Shown here piece by piece: positions 41,801 through 50,140 of a stretch of DNA of 64,000 bases. This stretch comes from GWE2-42-39 sp963668595 (GTDB lineage Bacteria; Bacteroidota; Bacteroidia; Bacteroidales; Prolixibacteraceae): NCBI GenBank assembly GCA_963668595.1, contig OY764876.1, positions 434,001 through 498,000 of the forward strand, written 5' to 3'. Position numbers and translations under genes: made by a program. Position 1 is the stretch's first letter. Each line of letters begins with the position of its first letter. The notes beneath the pieces are model-generated. The model did not search any database, was not told the DNA's origin, and saw only the letters and a list, made by a program, of their open reading frames with translations.

Positions 41801-42283
41801 GAACTGAGCCAACGGTTTGATCAAACCAGCAGCGCAGTAAGCAACGAAGAGAACAGCCTGTATAATAAAGTTTCAGGCGGTGCAACGTATGATTATAGCC
41901 GCACTGTTTCCGATTCAAGTAATCGGATCAGCAACACGAACAATCTCAGCAAGGTTGTTGCAACCGACAATAGCCGAAAAATTTCGGAGCTGAGCCAACT
42001 GTTTGAACAAACCAGCAGTGCAGTAAGCAACGAAGAGAATAACTTGTTTCGCAATATTCAAAGCACTGCTTTGGCGTATGAAAATTCAAGTTCGACGAAT
42101 AACAATGAAACATTCTCATCAAAAGCAGAGACCGTTTCACAAAGTCATTCGCGGGTTATTCACATCGATAGGTTTACCGATAAAATTGAAATTCATGTTA
42201 CAGGGCAGGATGCACCGCGTGAAGTTGCAGACCGGATACGTGATGAAGTAGAAAAAGCATTGGCCGAAATTCTAAATGTTTAG
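38888..42283 (+). CDS. Tail tape measure protein
   Basis: 1131 aa. The N-terminal coiled coil (YNREIQTLSTRINNLENTTG) is followed by a TP901-type core (EEGMAKINATAQLPQAELDK, then FGDFARYVPGLVAAGKNIGV and AFAYMTGKGNDAASSAMY). Hydrophobic segments near residues 465-485 and 535-550 (WILAGVGAVIAVYTIW) are typical. A repeat region of 62-aa units (about 878-1050) is inserted near the C-terminus. Length sets tail length. Starts in a TAATG overlap with the chaperone extension. Confidence 0.9.
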   Translation: MPGIYEYTLLMQDRASGTLQKLSGSSYEAVQKFVTLQDRIDTLKRSSGDFGNSIDTLKQRIDILQQERDLIDPENLTKIRQYNREIQTLSTRINNLENTTGGRFKTYLKDAFSQIPGANLLTNPLILAGAGVTAAGKLAVSWEEGMAKINATAQLPQAELDKLGKTIKKLGIEAGVNLSKVPDAYEKILSQTGDVALSTDILDKALKGAKAGFTDVDIVSGAVAQSLSAIGKENTNAQEVLDTLFAAKRVGAGEFGDFARYVPGLVAAGKNIGVIWKETAGAFAYMTGKGNDAASSAMYIQNAYSALGKSDITDGLKKAGVNVYDGGKLRSIVDIFTDLSKVTQAMNDQQKSDFFEKIGLRDQQAKAAFSILTDETSKLQEAMNATANASGELQAALDNTDNIGNKLKTTWAQLQGIGETFGNGVITLLNPVLDILNGLLSGIAWTIEGVGSVWSWWTNMLIDGNPWIVGLTVLIGGLSAAVAAHTLWMKHDVLWTKITITAKKTWAAVTGFVSGAIKALNATLATTPFGWILAGVGAVIAVYTIWHKKISDVTIAQRTMSKIENEAWKSIAERKVKLEALTKIISDSSRAENDRAKALTELQRLYPKDFEHLTTQNALTGKAIELKQKLIDKLFQEAKVRAAQDKLTELEKQRFDLLNDSEKSDASLFQQIGNSFLAGGNALLTQSLNMQSSAKNLTEGLNQIDKKSETLRKFLESSNALEVIVGGNENGGGGTGGNLNLNLGSDSLSLGIPQNYNANGAYAAITSKLGGKSASESDKQSPTETPVRSIAARVDDISVSLRKIAASVAIPVALSVGVANASAASETMIQNHANSMIDQRYEVGQINNHASYDYSRNLTDLSNKISKTSNLSNITTNDYSRSVADSSNRISNTNNLSKVVATDNSRKVSELSQRFEQTSSAVSNEKNSLYNKVSGGATYDYSRTVSDSSNRISNTNNLSKVVATDNSRKVSELSQRFDQTSSAVSNEENSLYNKVSGGATYDYSRTVSDSSNRISNTNNLSKVVATDNSRKISELSQLFEQTSSAVSNEENNLFRNIQSTALAYENSSSTNNNETFSSKAETVSQSHSRVIHIDRFTDKIEIHVTGQDAPREVADRIRDEVEKALAEILNV
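41519..42035 (+). repeat. 186-bp tandem repeats in the tape measure gene
   Basis: About three copies of a 62-aa unit (DYSRTVSDSSNRISNTNNLS, then KVVATDNSRKVSELSQRFEQ and TSSAVSNEENSLYNKVSGG). Two copies are close to identical at DNA level (for example at 41702 and 41888); the first is more diverged, and the last loses the GGATY linker. Confidence 0.85.
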
Positions 42284-42923
42284 TGTGATGGGTAGAACTG
42301 TATTCAGCATATTGTCGCAAGGTATAGGAGTCGCTACCGGCTACGAAGCCCCTCCTTTTATTCCGGCTGGTTTTATTTCAGTAAAAAGCAAAAGCCGGGC
42401 GGCTGAATTTAATAAAGGAAGTTATTCAGAGAAAAGGACTCAAAGTAATACGGGTTCTCCGCTTCGTAAAAGCAAAGGTGACCTTTATTATTTCATGCCT
42501 GTAAGCTTTGAACATGTCAATCAGAAGACCAACGCACGTACAATTTACAATTTCGATGATGCCATAATTTCTATCACCGGAAAAAAAACAATTGTAGAAA
42601 CGCCGTTGATTGGAAAAAAAGGCACAGTAAAGGAGCTGATTAGTGTTGACGATTATGAAATTAAATTGGTTGCTGTTGTCGCTGGAGATGACTATCCGGA
42701 GGAAAAAGTTCAGGAAATAGTCAAGCTTTATGAGATTAACGAAAGCCTCAAAATGAACTGTGTTGTTTCTGACTATTTTCTTCATGCAAAAATGGGAGAA
42801 GACGGAGGAGACCGGGTTGTGATTAAAAATATTGAAGTTGCGGCAGTTGAAGGCGTTGAAGATATGCAGGTAATAACAATGACATTGCTGAGCGATCAGA
42901 ATTTTGAATTGGAGATTAGCTAA
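42276..42923 (+). CDS. DUF6046-like tail protein
   Basis: 215 aa, overlapping the tape-measure stop by 8 bp (an alternative ATG is at 42288). Beta-rich with FIPAGFISVKSKSRAAEFNK and ISITGKKTIVETPLIGKKGT, matching a family next to tape measure genes in Bacteroidota myoviruses. Probably links tape measure and hub, comparable to Mu gp43 or P2 gpU. Overlaps the next start by 1 bp. Confidence 0.65.
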   Translation: MFSVMGRTVFSILSQGIGVATGYEAPPFIPAGFISVKSKSRAAEFNKGSYSEKRTQSNTGSPLRKSKGDLYYFMPVSFEHVNQKTNARTIYNFDDAIISITGKKTIVETPLIGKKGTVKELISVDDYEIKLVAVVAGDDYPEEKVQEIVKLYEINESLKMNCVVSDYFLHAKMGEDGGDRVVIKNIEVAAVEGVEDMQVITMTLLSDQNFELEIS

Positions 42924-43894
42924 TGTATGTTTTAAGCTCACATATTGCAATTGGTTCAGCTTCGTTCACCTCAGTAAACAATGTGGTAATAAAACGAAGT
43001 ACCCGGACTGCTAATGCTACGGCTACGATAAAAGTTCCGGTTACTACCGTGTTAAAACAGCAGGGAAAAGAAGCTACCAAGATCGAGACCGCTCAACAAA
43101 TCAAAGTTGGCGATCCGGTTACTGTCCGGTTGGGGTATGATGGGAAGTTGAAAGACGAATTTCGGGGCTTTGTGAAACGACTAAACTATACCGTGCCGCT
43201 CGAAATTGAGTGTGAGGACTGGTATTGGAAGTTGCGTTACATCAATATCAAAAAGAGTTATCCTAAAACGACAGTTAAAGAGTTATTAAATGATGTATTA
43301 AAAGGCACTGGTGCAAGTGTTCACCCGGCAACAATTGATCTGGGACTGAAAAACACTGTGATCAACAATAAAACCGGCGCATGGGTGCTGGAAAAATTGA
43401 AAAGCGACTACGGCTTGACTGTTTTCTTCACTTTAGACGGGAAACTATTTGCGGGGAAAGCCTACGAAGTTAAGGGTTCTCAGGTGAAGTATAAATTGCG
43501 CGAGAATGTAATTAAAGATGATGATCTGAAATTTTATAAAGCTGCTGACTATAAGCTGAAAGTTGAAGCGAAAAGCTACGACCGAAACGGAGCAAAGCTG
43601 GAAGCTTCGGTTGGCACAGATGGAGGCGAAGCTAAAACTCTATGGTTTTACAATGTTGCAGATAAATCGCAATTGCAAAAGCTGGCAGAGCAGGAATTGA
43701 AACGATATAGTTTTGATGGTTACAGGGGGAAAATTGAAACTTTTCTGATTCCATATTCGGAGCCAGGCATGGTTGCAGTATTGACCGATCCACTGTATGC
43801 TGATCGTAGTGGGAATTACTATGTAGAAAGTACAGAAGTACGCTTTGGCATGACTGGCGGACGGAGAACAGTTGAATTGGGGGTAAAGGTATGA
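42923..43894 (+). CDS. Baseplate hub protein (late control D-like)
   Basis: 323 aa. An N-terminal beta domain (VKVGDPVTVRLGYDGKLKDE-like) is followed by KLRYINIKKSYPKTTVKELL and a C-terminal KLAEQELKRYSFDGYRGKIE, as in gpD/Mu gpP hub proteins. The hub closes the tube end and holds the spike. Overlaps the spike gene by 4 bp. Confidence 0.72.
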   Translation: MYVLSSHIAIGSASFTSVNNVVIKRSTRTANATATIKVPVTTVLKQQGKEATKIETAQQIKVGDPVTVRLGYDGKLKDEFRGFVKRLNYTVPLEIECEDWYWKLRYINIKKSYPKTTVKELLNDVLKGTGASVHPATIDLGLKNTVINNKTGAWVLEKLKSDYGLTVFFTLDGKLFAGKAYEVKGSQVKYKLRENVIKDDDLKFYKAADYKLKVEAKSYDRNGAKLEASVGTDGGEAKTLWFYNVADKSQLQKLAEQELKRYSFDGYRGKIETFLIPYSEPGMVAVLTDPLYADRSGNYYVESTEVRFGMTGGRRTVELGVKV

Positions 43895-44436
43895 GTGAAC
43901 GTACAGAGGCTATACGACGGAAGTTACAGGAGATGTTTGCAGGAAACGAACAGGTTTTTCCAGCAACAGTAAAAGAAGTAAATGAAGATGAATTTACCTG
44001 TTCAGTTCTTTTTGATGACGAACTTGAATACACTGATGTGCGGTTGCGTTCTGTGATCGATTCGGGTAAACAAGGTTTTTGCTTCATCCCGAAAGTTGGG
44101 AGCATGGTGATGGTTGGCAGGATCGCCAGCAGCGAACAGTTGTTTGTAGTCATGTTCAGCGAAATTGATAAAGTTCTTTTTACGTCTGGATCACTTGAAG
44201 TCGTTGTTGATGCGGACAAGATTGAATTGAAGAAAGGAGAAGCGATTTTAAGGCAAACAGAGGCCGGTTTTACCATGATCCGGAGCGGCGAAGGATTGAA
44301 AAAAATACTGACTGATTTAATAACTGCGATCTCTCAGTTGACAGTTCCTACGGGGGTAGGCCCTTCGGGCGTTCCGATTAATGCAGCGGTTTTTAATGCG
44401 ATAAAAACACGTTTGGGAAATTTTTTAGAAGGATAA
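43891..44436 (+). CDS. Baseplate spike protein (gpV/Mu gp45-like)
   Basis: 181 aa. OB-fold-like first half (VFPATVKEVNEDEFTCSVLF, then QGFCFIPKVGSMVMVGRI), followed by a short beta-helical stretch (VDADKIELKKGEAILRQTEA). This is the layout of gpV-type central spikes that pierce the outer membrane. Position between hub and gp25-like protein supports it. Confidence 0.75.
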   Translation: MSERTEAIRRKLQEMFAGNEQVFPATVKEVNEDEFTCSVLFDDELEYTDVRLRSVIDSGKQGFCFIPKVGSMVMVGRIASSEQLFVVMFSEIDKVLFTSGSLEVVVDADKIELKKGEAILRQTEAGFTMIRSGEGLKKILTDLITAISQLTVPTGVGPSGVPINAAVFNAIKTRLGNFLEG

Positions 44437-44437
44437 T

Positions 44438-44668
44438 ATGGCACTGGTAAAAGCAACAATTAAAAGTGATATAAAATCAGCCTTTCAGGAGGTAATGGAT
44501 CAGGCTGATGATAAGCGTGGTGATGCTCTCGATAAGGTAGCTGATAAACTGGCCGATGCAGTTATCAAAGCGATTAAAAGTCAAACGATAACTGTATCTG
44601 GTGTTGTAACGGCTGGCAGTCCTTCAACGCAAACACAGACGATTCCTGTAATTGCAACAATTCAATAG
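44438..44668 (+). CDS. Small phage tail-region protein, 76 aa
   Basis: Helical N-part (VKATIKSDIKSAFQEVMDQA) and a Thr/Ser/Pro-rich C-terminus (GVVTAGSPSTQTQTIPVIAT). Similar short proteins precede gp25 homologues in related phages; role unknown. Confidence 0.55.
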   Translation: MALVKATIKSDIKSAFQEVMDQADDKRGDALDKVADKLADAVIKAIKSQTITVSGVVTAGSPSTQTQTIPVIATIQ

Positions 44669-44672
44669 GATA

Positions 44673-45023
44673 ATGATCGATTTCAGACAAAATACTGATG
44701 GCGACATTGATCTGTCGAAAGGAGATGTAGTGTATGTAGAAAGTACAGTCGCTCATCAGCGCGATTTATTGCTGACGGGTATGGGAGAACTAAAGCACGC
44801 TCCTACAACCGGCGTAGGTATTCATGATTTCATTCATGATGAAAACCCGACAGACATGCTCCGCATGATACGAAAGAAATTCATACAGGACGGGCAAACT
44901 GTTAATAGTGTCAGTGTTGGTGATGAAGGCTTGGAGATTGATGCGTATTATGATGTTTATCCGGTAGTTCCAAATTTTGCGCCGGGTACCATTTTGTTTA
45001 CGTTGCCACTAACTCTCAAGTAG
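44673..45023 (+). CDS. Baseplate wedge protein (gp25/gpW-like)
   Basis: 116 aa from the ATG at 44673. It has the gp25-type motif EST near VVYVESTVAHQRDLLLTGMG and GVGIHDFIHDENPTDMLRMI. The protein forms part of the baseplate wedge that triggers sheath contraction. The next gene follows directly. Confidence 0.72.
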   Translation: MIDFRQNTDGDIDLSKGDVVYVESTVAHQRDLLLTGMGELKHAPTTGVGIHDFIHDENPTDMLRMIRKKFIQDGQTVNSVSVGDEGLEIDAYYDVYPVVPNFAPGTILFTLPLTLK

Positions 45024-45227
45024 ATGGAAGATTTGCTAAACATAGAAAATAAAAAAGGTGGCGATAGTGTTACTGCTGCTGAGTTCAATCAACTGGTAGA
45101 TAGAACTAATTCTTTGATAAAAAGAGTTTCCGGCTATCCGGAGATTGTTCAGCTTACTTGGTCGGAATACCAAGCCCTAGAGAATGCAGGATTGGTTGAT
45201 AAAAATAAACGATACAGAATTATTTAG
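45024..45227 (+). CDS. Small tail-region protein, 67 aa
   Basis: No gap after the gp25-like stop. The segment GGDSVTAAEFNQLVDRTNSL resembles short phage fibre-associated helices that bind trimer stems, and EIVQLTWSEYQALENAGLVD looks like a short fibre-type linker. Unrecognised otherwise. Confidence 0.55.
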   Translation: MEDLLNIENKKGGDSVTAAEFNQLVDRTNSLIKRVSGYPEIVQLTWSEYQALENAGLVDKNKRYRII

Positions 45228-45228
45228 A

Positions 45229-45468
45229 ATGAAAAAATACATTGTAGAGAATGCAACTCAAACCATTATCGATCTTGCTATTCAGTTGTATGGCAATGCT
45301 GAATTAGTCGATCAGTTGCTGTTGCTGAACCCCGTCCTTTTAGATTCCGAACCGGCATTTAATCTTTCCGATTTTTTGCCTGTTGGCTTAGAAATAAACT
45401 ACAATGAAGATTTGCGGGAGCTTAGGATATTAAACGAATTGAATGGAAAAATAATCATAAATGAATAA
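45229..45468 (+). CDS. Small tail protein (gpX-like LysM-type), 79 aa
   Basis: Starts at the ATG at 45229, 1 bp after the preceding stop. The opening YIVENATQTIIDLAIQLYGN followed by AELVDQLLLLNP has the rhythm of tail protein X/LysM-like domains (D-I-A-x-x-L-Y-G). Probably a baseplate or hub cap component. Confidence 0.55.
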   Translation: MKKYIVENATQTIIDLAIQLYGNAELVDQLLLLNPVLLDSEPAFNLSDFLPVGLEINYNEDLRELRILNELNGKIIINE

Positions 45469-45470
45469 AA

Positions 45471-46268
45471 ATGGCTCGTTCAACACAAGAAATATACGAC
45501 GGTCTGGTAGAGCAGAGAGAACAATATATTCCCGAAATTAATTCAACCAGTCAAGCGGCCGAATGGCGTTTGTGGCTCTGGATTTTTGCTTATGGAATTC
45601 ATTTGTTTGAAGTGATTTTAGATATAATGAAATCTGACGTTGAATTAAAACTCACCAACAAACAACCTGGTTCGCTTGAATGGTATATTGATATGGCAAA
45701 ACAGTTTCAGTTAGGCTATTCAATGTCGGTGAATGAAAAGGGAGTTCTCAGTTACCCCGTAGTCGATTCGTCTGCCCAAATTATAAAACATGCTTCCGTT
45801 GCCGAACAAGGAGGGGGTATTATATTGAAAGTTGCGAAGTATGACAATGATGGCAATCTAGCTCCACTTAGCTTAACCAATGTTGAGTTTCTCCAATTCC
45901 AGCGGTATATCGAAAATATAAAATTTGCCGGAACGGATATTACAGTAACGACATTGCCTGCCGATTTAATCACGTATTCGATAACGGTGTATTATGATCC
46001 TGCTTACCTGCCTGATTCTGTTAAACAGTCGGTGATTGAACGATTAAAGGTCTTTCGGCTCGAACTTAGTTTTGATGGCGTGTTTTATACTAGCGATTTT
46101 GTACAGGCTATACTACAGGTTGTTGGTGTAAAAACTGTAAAAGTTAATACAATGACCGGTGCACAGGGGGAAACAACGCAAGTAATTGATGTCAGCTATG
46201 CTGTTGCAGCCGGTTATTTCAATTTCGACGAGAACTCAGTAATAACTATGCAAAACGCAAAACAATGA
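45471..46268 (+). CDS. Baseplate wedge protein (gpJ-like)
   Basis: 265 aa, in the usual baseplate J position before the gpI-like gene. An N-terminal helix pair (RSTQEIYDGLVEQREQYIPE) precedes NSTSQAAEWRLWLWIFAYGI, and the C-terminal part has FVQAILQVVGVKTVKVNTMT. It is shorter than enterobacterial gpJ but similar to Bacteroidota versions. Overlaps the next gene by 4 bp. Confidence 0.65.
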   Translation: MARSTQEIYDGLVEQREQYIPEINSTSQAAEWRLWLWIFAYGIHLFEVILDIMKSDVELKLTNKQPGSLEWYIDMAKQFQLGYSMSVNEKGVLSYPVVDSSAQIIKHASVAEQGGGIILKVAKYDNDGNLAPLSLTNVEFLQFQRYIENIKFAGTDITVTTLPADLITYSITVYYDPAYLPDSVKQSVIERLKVFRLELSFDGVFYTSDFVQAILQVVGVKTVKVNTMTGAQGETTQVIDVSYAVAAGYFNFDENSVITMQNAKQ

Positions 46269-46744
46269 TTGATATTGATTATAAACAATATCTGACCCGG
46301 ATGTTGCCCGTGTATAAACGATTACCAAACCGGATAAAACTGTTTTATTGGCCTTTTATCGCACTTCAACAAATATTTGATGCATTTAAAACGTGGCGGG
46401 CTGATGTGTATTATCGGTTGAATATAACAGGTCAGATACTTTCTCTTCAGTCACTCCTAAACCGGAAGGTAGTTAATGCAAACGGGAAGATACTAGTACG
46501 GAGTTATAGCGATGCAGGTATCTGGGCACAGCTCATTAGTGAGCCGGGTGAATCATATCGGATCGATGCTGGGATTGAAAGTGAAAATGTAGCTATTGCC
46601 GTTGCTCTCGAAGGTGAAGTAATTGAAAATAGCGAGATTGATTTTTATGTGTATATACCACAACAGGTCAATGTTTACGAAGTAATGAGATGGGTTGATA
46701 ATTATAAAATTGCAGGGAAACGCTATCAAATAATACAAGCATAA
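46265..46744 (+). CDS. Tail protein (gpI-like position), 159 aa
   Basis: An N-terminal helical part (YKQYLTRMLPVYKRLPNRIK, then FYWPFIALQQIFDAF) and a beta-rich C-terminus. It lies between the gpJ-like wedge and the tail fibre gene, where gpI links wedge and fibre. No strong motif; assigned mainly by position. Overlaps the fibre start by 1 bp. Confidence 0.55.
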   Translation: MIDIDYKQYLTRMLPVYKRLPNRIKLFYWPFIALQQIFDAFKTWRADVYYRLNITGQILSLQSLLNRKVVNANGKILVRSYSDAGIWAQLISEPGESYRIDAGIESENVAIAVALEGEVIENSEIDFYVYIPQQVNVYEVMRWVDNYKIAGKRYQIIQA

Positions 46745-49209
46745 TGAAAAGGCAAATACAAGAAATTGGTGTTAGGAAATGGTTCGGAGGAGATTGGTTG
46801 TGCATACAAGATGAACTTATTGCAGTTTTAGAGGGATACTTTGGCGGCTTTGGCCAGCAATTTATTTTGTCTGGATGTGTTGTTTCCGGGAATAATATTG
46901 CTCCCGGAATTGTCGGACTAATCGGAGACGGTGTTTTTCATATCTGCCGGTTTCCCGGAGCTCAGGGAGTAACATGGCCTATTTATTTAAAGCCGGAAAA
47001 AATCATTGAGAATCGGGTTTATAACGACAATCAATCAAAGGCTGTTTCTGAAACATGGACGGCAATGCTTACAAGTCAAGACAGCGGAGGGTATTTTAGG
47101 ATTGAACAAAACGATTCATCTCCTCGCTTTTTCGACGCAATTCAAAACTCATCGCGCCGCTTGGTTACAGATGCCGAAAAATCTACATGGGGTAATCAGG
47201 CAGCCAGTGCAATTAATACGCTTCGTAATAATGTTGCATCCGATTACGACACATTGCAGAAAATTGCCAGTATTCTGGTAACTAAAGCTCCGCTTGTTTC
47301 TCCTGCTTTGTCTGGTGTACCCACTGCACCGACGGCTGCGGCCGGAACCAATACTGCGCAAATAGCAAACACTGCTTTTGTGCAGGCTGCTATTGCTGCA
47401 CTGGTGGCAAGTAGTCCGGCTGCACTCGATACACTTAACGAGCTTGCGACAGCACTCGGCAATGACCCAAATTTTGCAGCAACAATGACAAATGCGTTGG
47501 CTGGAAAAGAGCCAGCGAATGCAAACATTCAGACACACATCACTTCAAGAGTCAATCCGCACGGAGTAACTAAATCGCACGTTGGGCTTAGTAATGCTGA
47601 CAATACAAGTGATGCAGATAAACCAATAAGTACAGCTACTCAAACGGCATTAAATTTAAAAGCACCGTTGGCCAGTCCGGGATTAACTGGCACACCCACA
47701 GCACCAACGGCAGCAGCCGGAACCAATACCACGCAAATAGCAAACACTGCTTTTGTGCAGGCTGCTATTGCTGCACTGGTAGCAAGTAGCCCGGCGGCGC
47801 TCGATACACTTAACGAGCTTGCTACGGCACTGGGTAACGATCCGAACTTTGCAACCACAATAACCAATGCATTAGCAGGGAAGCAGCCCATTGATGGCGA
47901 TTTGACTGCCATTGCTGCATTAGCAGGCACGTCCGGTTTATTGAAAAAGACAGCTGCGAATACCTGGGTATTGGATACATCTGCATATCTTACCTCCGTC
48001 ACTAAGGCAATGGTTGAAGCTGTGCTCACTGGAACAATTTCAAGCCATGCCCACACAGTTACAAAGTCTGATGTTGGGCTTAGCAATGCAGATAATACGA
48101 GTGATTTGAGTAAACCAATAAGTACAGCTACTCAAACGGCATTGAATTTAAAAGCACCGTTGGCCAGTCCGGGATTAACTGGCACACCCACAGCACCAAC
48201 GGCTGCTGCCGGAACCAATACCACGCAAATAGCAAACACTGCTTTTGTGCAGGCTGCTATTGCTGCGCTTGTAGCAAGTAGCCCGGCGGCACTCGATACA
48301 CTTAACGAGCTTGCTACGGCACTGGGTAACGATCCAAACTTTGCAACCACAATAACCAATGCATTAGCAGGGAAGCAGCCCATTGATGGCGATTTGACTG
48401 CCATTGCTGCATTAGCAGGCACGTCCGGTTTATTGAGAAAGACAGCTGCGAATACCTGGGTATTGGATACATCTGCATATCTTACCTCCGTCACTAAGGC
48501 AATGGTTGAAGCTGTGCTCACTGGAACAATTTCAAGCCATGCCCACACAGTTACAAAGTCTGATGTTGGGCTTAGCAATGCAGATAATACGAGTGATTTG
48601 AGTAAACCAATAAGTACAGCTACTCAAACGGCATTGAATTTAAAAGCACCGTTGGCCAGTCCGGGATTAACTGGTACACCAACAGCACCAACGGCAGCAG
48701 CCGGAACCAATACTATGCAAATAGCAAACACTGCTTTTGTGCAGGCTGCTATTGCTGCGCTTGTAGCAAGTAGCCCGGCGGCGCTCGATACACTTAACGA
48801 GCTTGCTACGGCACTGGGTAACGATCCGAATTTTGCGACTACAATAACCAACTCTTTGGCAGGGAAATTAAACCGTGATTTTAGTAATATTTCCAATGTT
48901 GTTACTGCTTTAGGTGCACTGGGTGTAGAAGGAACAGAAACGCTATCGGGTACCAATATTGATTGGTTAGGAAAACCGGTTCGTACAAAAACATTGACAA
49001 GTGCAACTACCCTGACTTTCTCAAACCTGATCGTCAATAAAACAATTACCATGACCATAACCGGGAACTACGCGCTAACACTTCCGGCATCGGTTAAGAA
49101 GATAACAGGTGAATACGACGGAACAAAGTCGAATTTGATTCAATTTTTATGTGTAAATACAGCCACTCCTGAAGTGTGGTGTGTAATTAGTCAGGAGGCA
49201 ACAGCATGA
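46744..49209 (+). CDS. Tail fibre protein with 164-aa tandem repeats
   Basis: 821 aa. The N-terminal 130 residues (GGFGQQFILSGCVVSGNNIA, then GLIGDGVFHICRFPGAQGVT) form the baseplate-proximal domain. Then follow repeats with TPTAPTAAAGTNTTQIANTA, FVQAAIAALVASSPAALDTL, NELATALGNDPNFATTITNA and VTKSDVGLSNADNTSD, the phage-tail-repeat kind common in fibre shafts. The C-terminal 110 residues (TLTSATTLTFSNLIVNKTIT) are a beta-rich tip, unlike the DGR targets. Its stop overlaps the next gene. Confidence 0.85.
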   Translation: MKRQIQEIGVRKWFGGDWLCIQDELIAVLEGYFGGFGQQFILSGCVVSGNNIAPGIVGLIGDGVFHICRFPGAQGVTWPIYLKPEKIIENRVYNDNQSKAVSETWTAMLTSQDSGGYFRIEQNDSSPRFFDAIQNSSRRLVTDAEKSTWGNQAASAINTLRNNVASDYDTLQKIASILVTKAPLVSPALSGVPTAPTAAAGTNTAQIANTAFVQAAIAALVASSPAALDTLNELATALGNDPNFAATMTNALAGKEPANANIQTHITSRVNPHGVTKSHVGLSNADNTSDADKPISTATQTALNLKAPLASPGLTGTPTAPTAAAGTNTTQIANTAFVQAAIAALVASSPAALDTLNELATALGNDPNFATTITNALAGKQPIDGDLTAIAALAGTSGLLKKTAANTWVLDTSAYLTSVTKAMVEAVLTGTISSHAHTVTKSDVGLSNADNTSDLSKPISTATQTALNLKAPLASPGLTGTPTAPTAAAGTNTTQIANTAFVQAAIAALVASSPAALDTLNELATALGNDPNFATTITNALAGKQPIDGDLTAIAALAGTSGLLRKTAANTWVLDTSAYLTSVTKAMVEAVLTGTISSHAHTVTKSDVGLSNADNTSDLSKPISTATQTALNLKAPLASPGLTGTPTAPTAAAGTNTMQIANTAFVQAAIAALVASSPAALDTLNELATALGNDPNFATTITNSLAGKLNRDFSNISNVVTALGALGVEGTETLSGTNIDWLGKPVRTKTLTSATTLTFSNLIVNKTITMTITGNYALTLPASVKKITGEYDGTKSNLIQFLCVNTATPEVWCVISQEATA
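47641..48870 (+). repeat. Near-identical 492-bp direct repeats in the tail fibre gene
   Basis: Units begin at about 47641 and 48133, with a third partial copy from 48625 to about 48870; period 492 bp (164 codons) measured between identical AGTACAGCTACT marks at 47629, 48121 and 48613. The copies differ at very few bases. A more diverged, shorter relative lies at about 47287-47500. Confidence 0.93.
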
Positions 49210-50138
49210 TTAATAATGGTTTTTTGTTAGTTGGGAGCAGGAAGAATGACTCGGTTATTATTGCTATTGGTGGTAATAAGTTATTTTTCTCAACAGACAA
49301 AGCACAGAGCTTTTCTGAATATAAAACATCCAATTACACTTATATTGCGCATGGAGCAATTTCTATTGATTTAACCCTAGCCGGAATGGTTTCATCTCAA
49401 GGGTTTTACTATAAAAGTCAAAATAGAGGAAACTGGATAGCTACAACTAACTCTGAGGTAGGGAAACATATAAGTATTTCCGGCGATGGTAAATATTGTT
49501 TGATAATGCCTAAATCAGCGAATTACACTTATCAAGCTAAGCTAAGTAGTGATAGGATGAATACATTTTCAAACATTAGTCCTTCAATTTATTATGGAGT
49601 TGGAAGTTGCATGTCTGAAAATGGGCAATATATGTATATAGCAACAGGTAATTCAATAATAATATCAAGTAATTATGGTATTACATGGGCATATAAATAT
49701 TTTGGAGTGTATTCAATCGCTAACACCCAAATTAAATGTTCCAGAGATGGGAAGCATGTTGTTACCACGAGTGGTAATAAGGTATTAGTAAGTCATGATT
49801 CAGGAAACACTTTTCAAGAAGTGTACACAGACTCAACAACAAATGGATATTTAAGTGTAGATATTTCTGACGATGGACAAGTCATTGCTGCTGTTGGAAA
49901 GTATGTTTCTTCAATGGCAATAAGTGTTAACGGAGGAACATCTTTTTCAAATAAATTTCAAGGAATCCAATTAAGATCAGTTGCAATATATGGTGATTCT
50001 TCCTTGATTATTGTCCATGAATGGAATGTGTCAGGCTCAAAAATGCATTTATCTAGTGATAAAGGGGAAAGTTGGACAATAACCATGCTGTCTGATCTTG
50101 GGATTTTTGAAGATATAGGTCTTATTGAAATTAATTAA
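49206..50138 (+). CDS. Fibre-associated beta-propeller-like protein, AT-rich
   Basis: 310 aa with repeated BNR/Asp-box-like units: SSNYGITWAYK, SHDSGNTFQE, SVNGGTSFSN and SSDKGESWTI (S-x-D/N-x-G-x-T/S-W/F). Such repeats form sialidase- or sortilin-like propellers. The gene is clearly AT-richer than the tail genes before it and uses more AAT/ATA-type codons, suggesting separate acquisition. It probably forms the receptor-binding tip or a fibre-bound adhesin. Overlaps the fibre gene by 4 bp. Confidence 0.7.
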   Translation: MINNGFLLVGSRKNDSVIIAIGGNKLFFSTDKAQSFSEYKTSNYTYIAHGAISIDLTLAGMVSSQGFYYKSQNRGNWIATTNSEVGKHISISGDGKYCLIMPKSANYTYQAKLSSDRMNTFSNISPSIYYGVGSCMSENGQYMYIATGNSIIISSNYGITWAYKYFGVYSIANTQIKCSRDGKHVVTTSGNKVLVSHDSGNTFQEVYTDSTTNGYLSVDISDDGQVIAAVGKYVSSMAISVNGGTSFSNKFQGIQLRSVAIYGDSSLIIVHEWNVSGSKMHLSSDKGESWTITMLSDLGIFEDIGLIEIN

Positions 50139-50140
50139 CT

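Noticed and set aside
47287..48870. Fibre repeats as CRISPR array
   Set aside because: The period is 492 bp, the repeats are coding and there are no unique spacers.
47149..49058. Long minus-strand open frames inside the tail fibre gene
   Set aside because: They repeat with the 492-bp period and arise from the Ala/Thr-rich codons of the fibre; they have no independent start context or family match.
46744..50138. DGR variable repeat in the fibre genes
   Set aside because: I searched both fibre genes for the TR frame (CTGTCTTC...GGTTTC...TCG) and saw no match.
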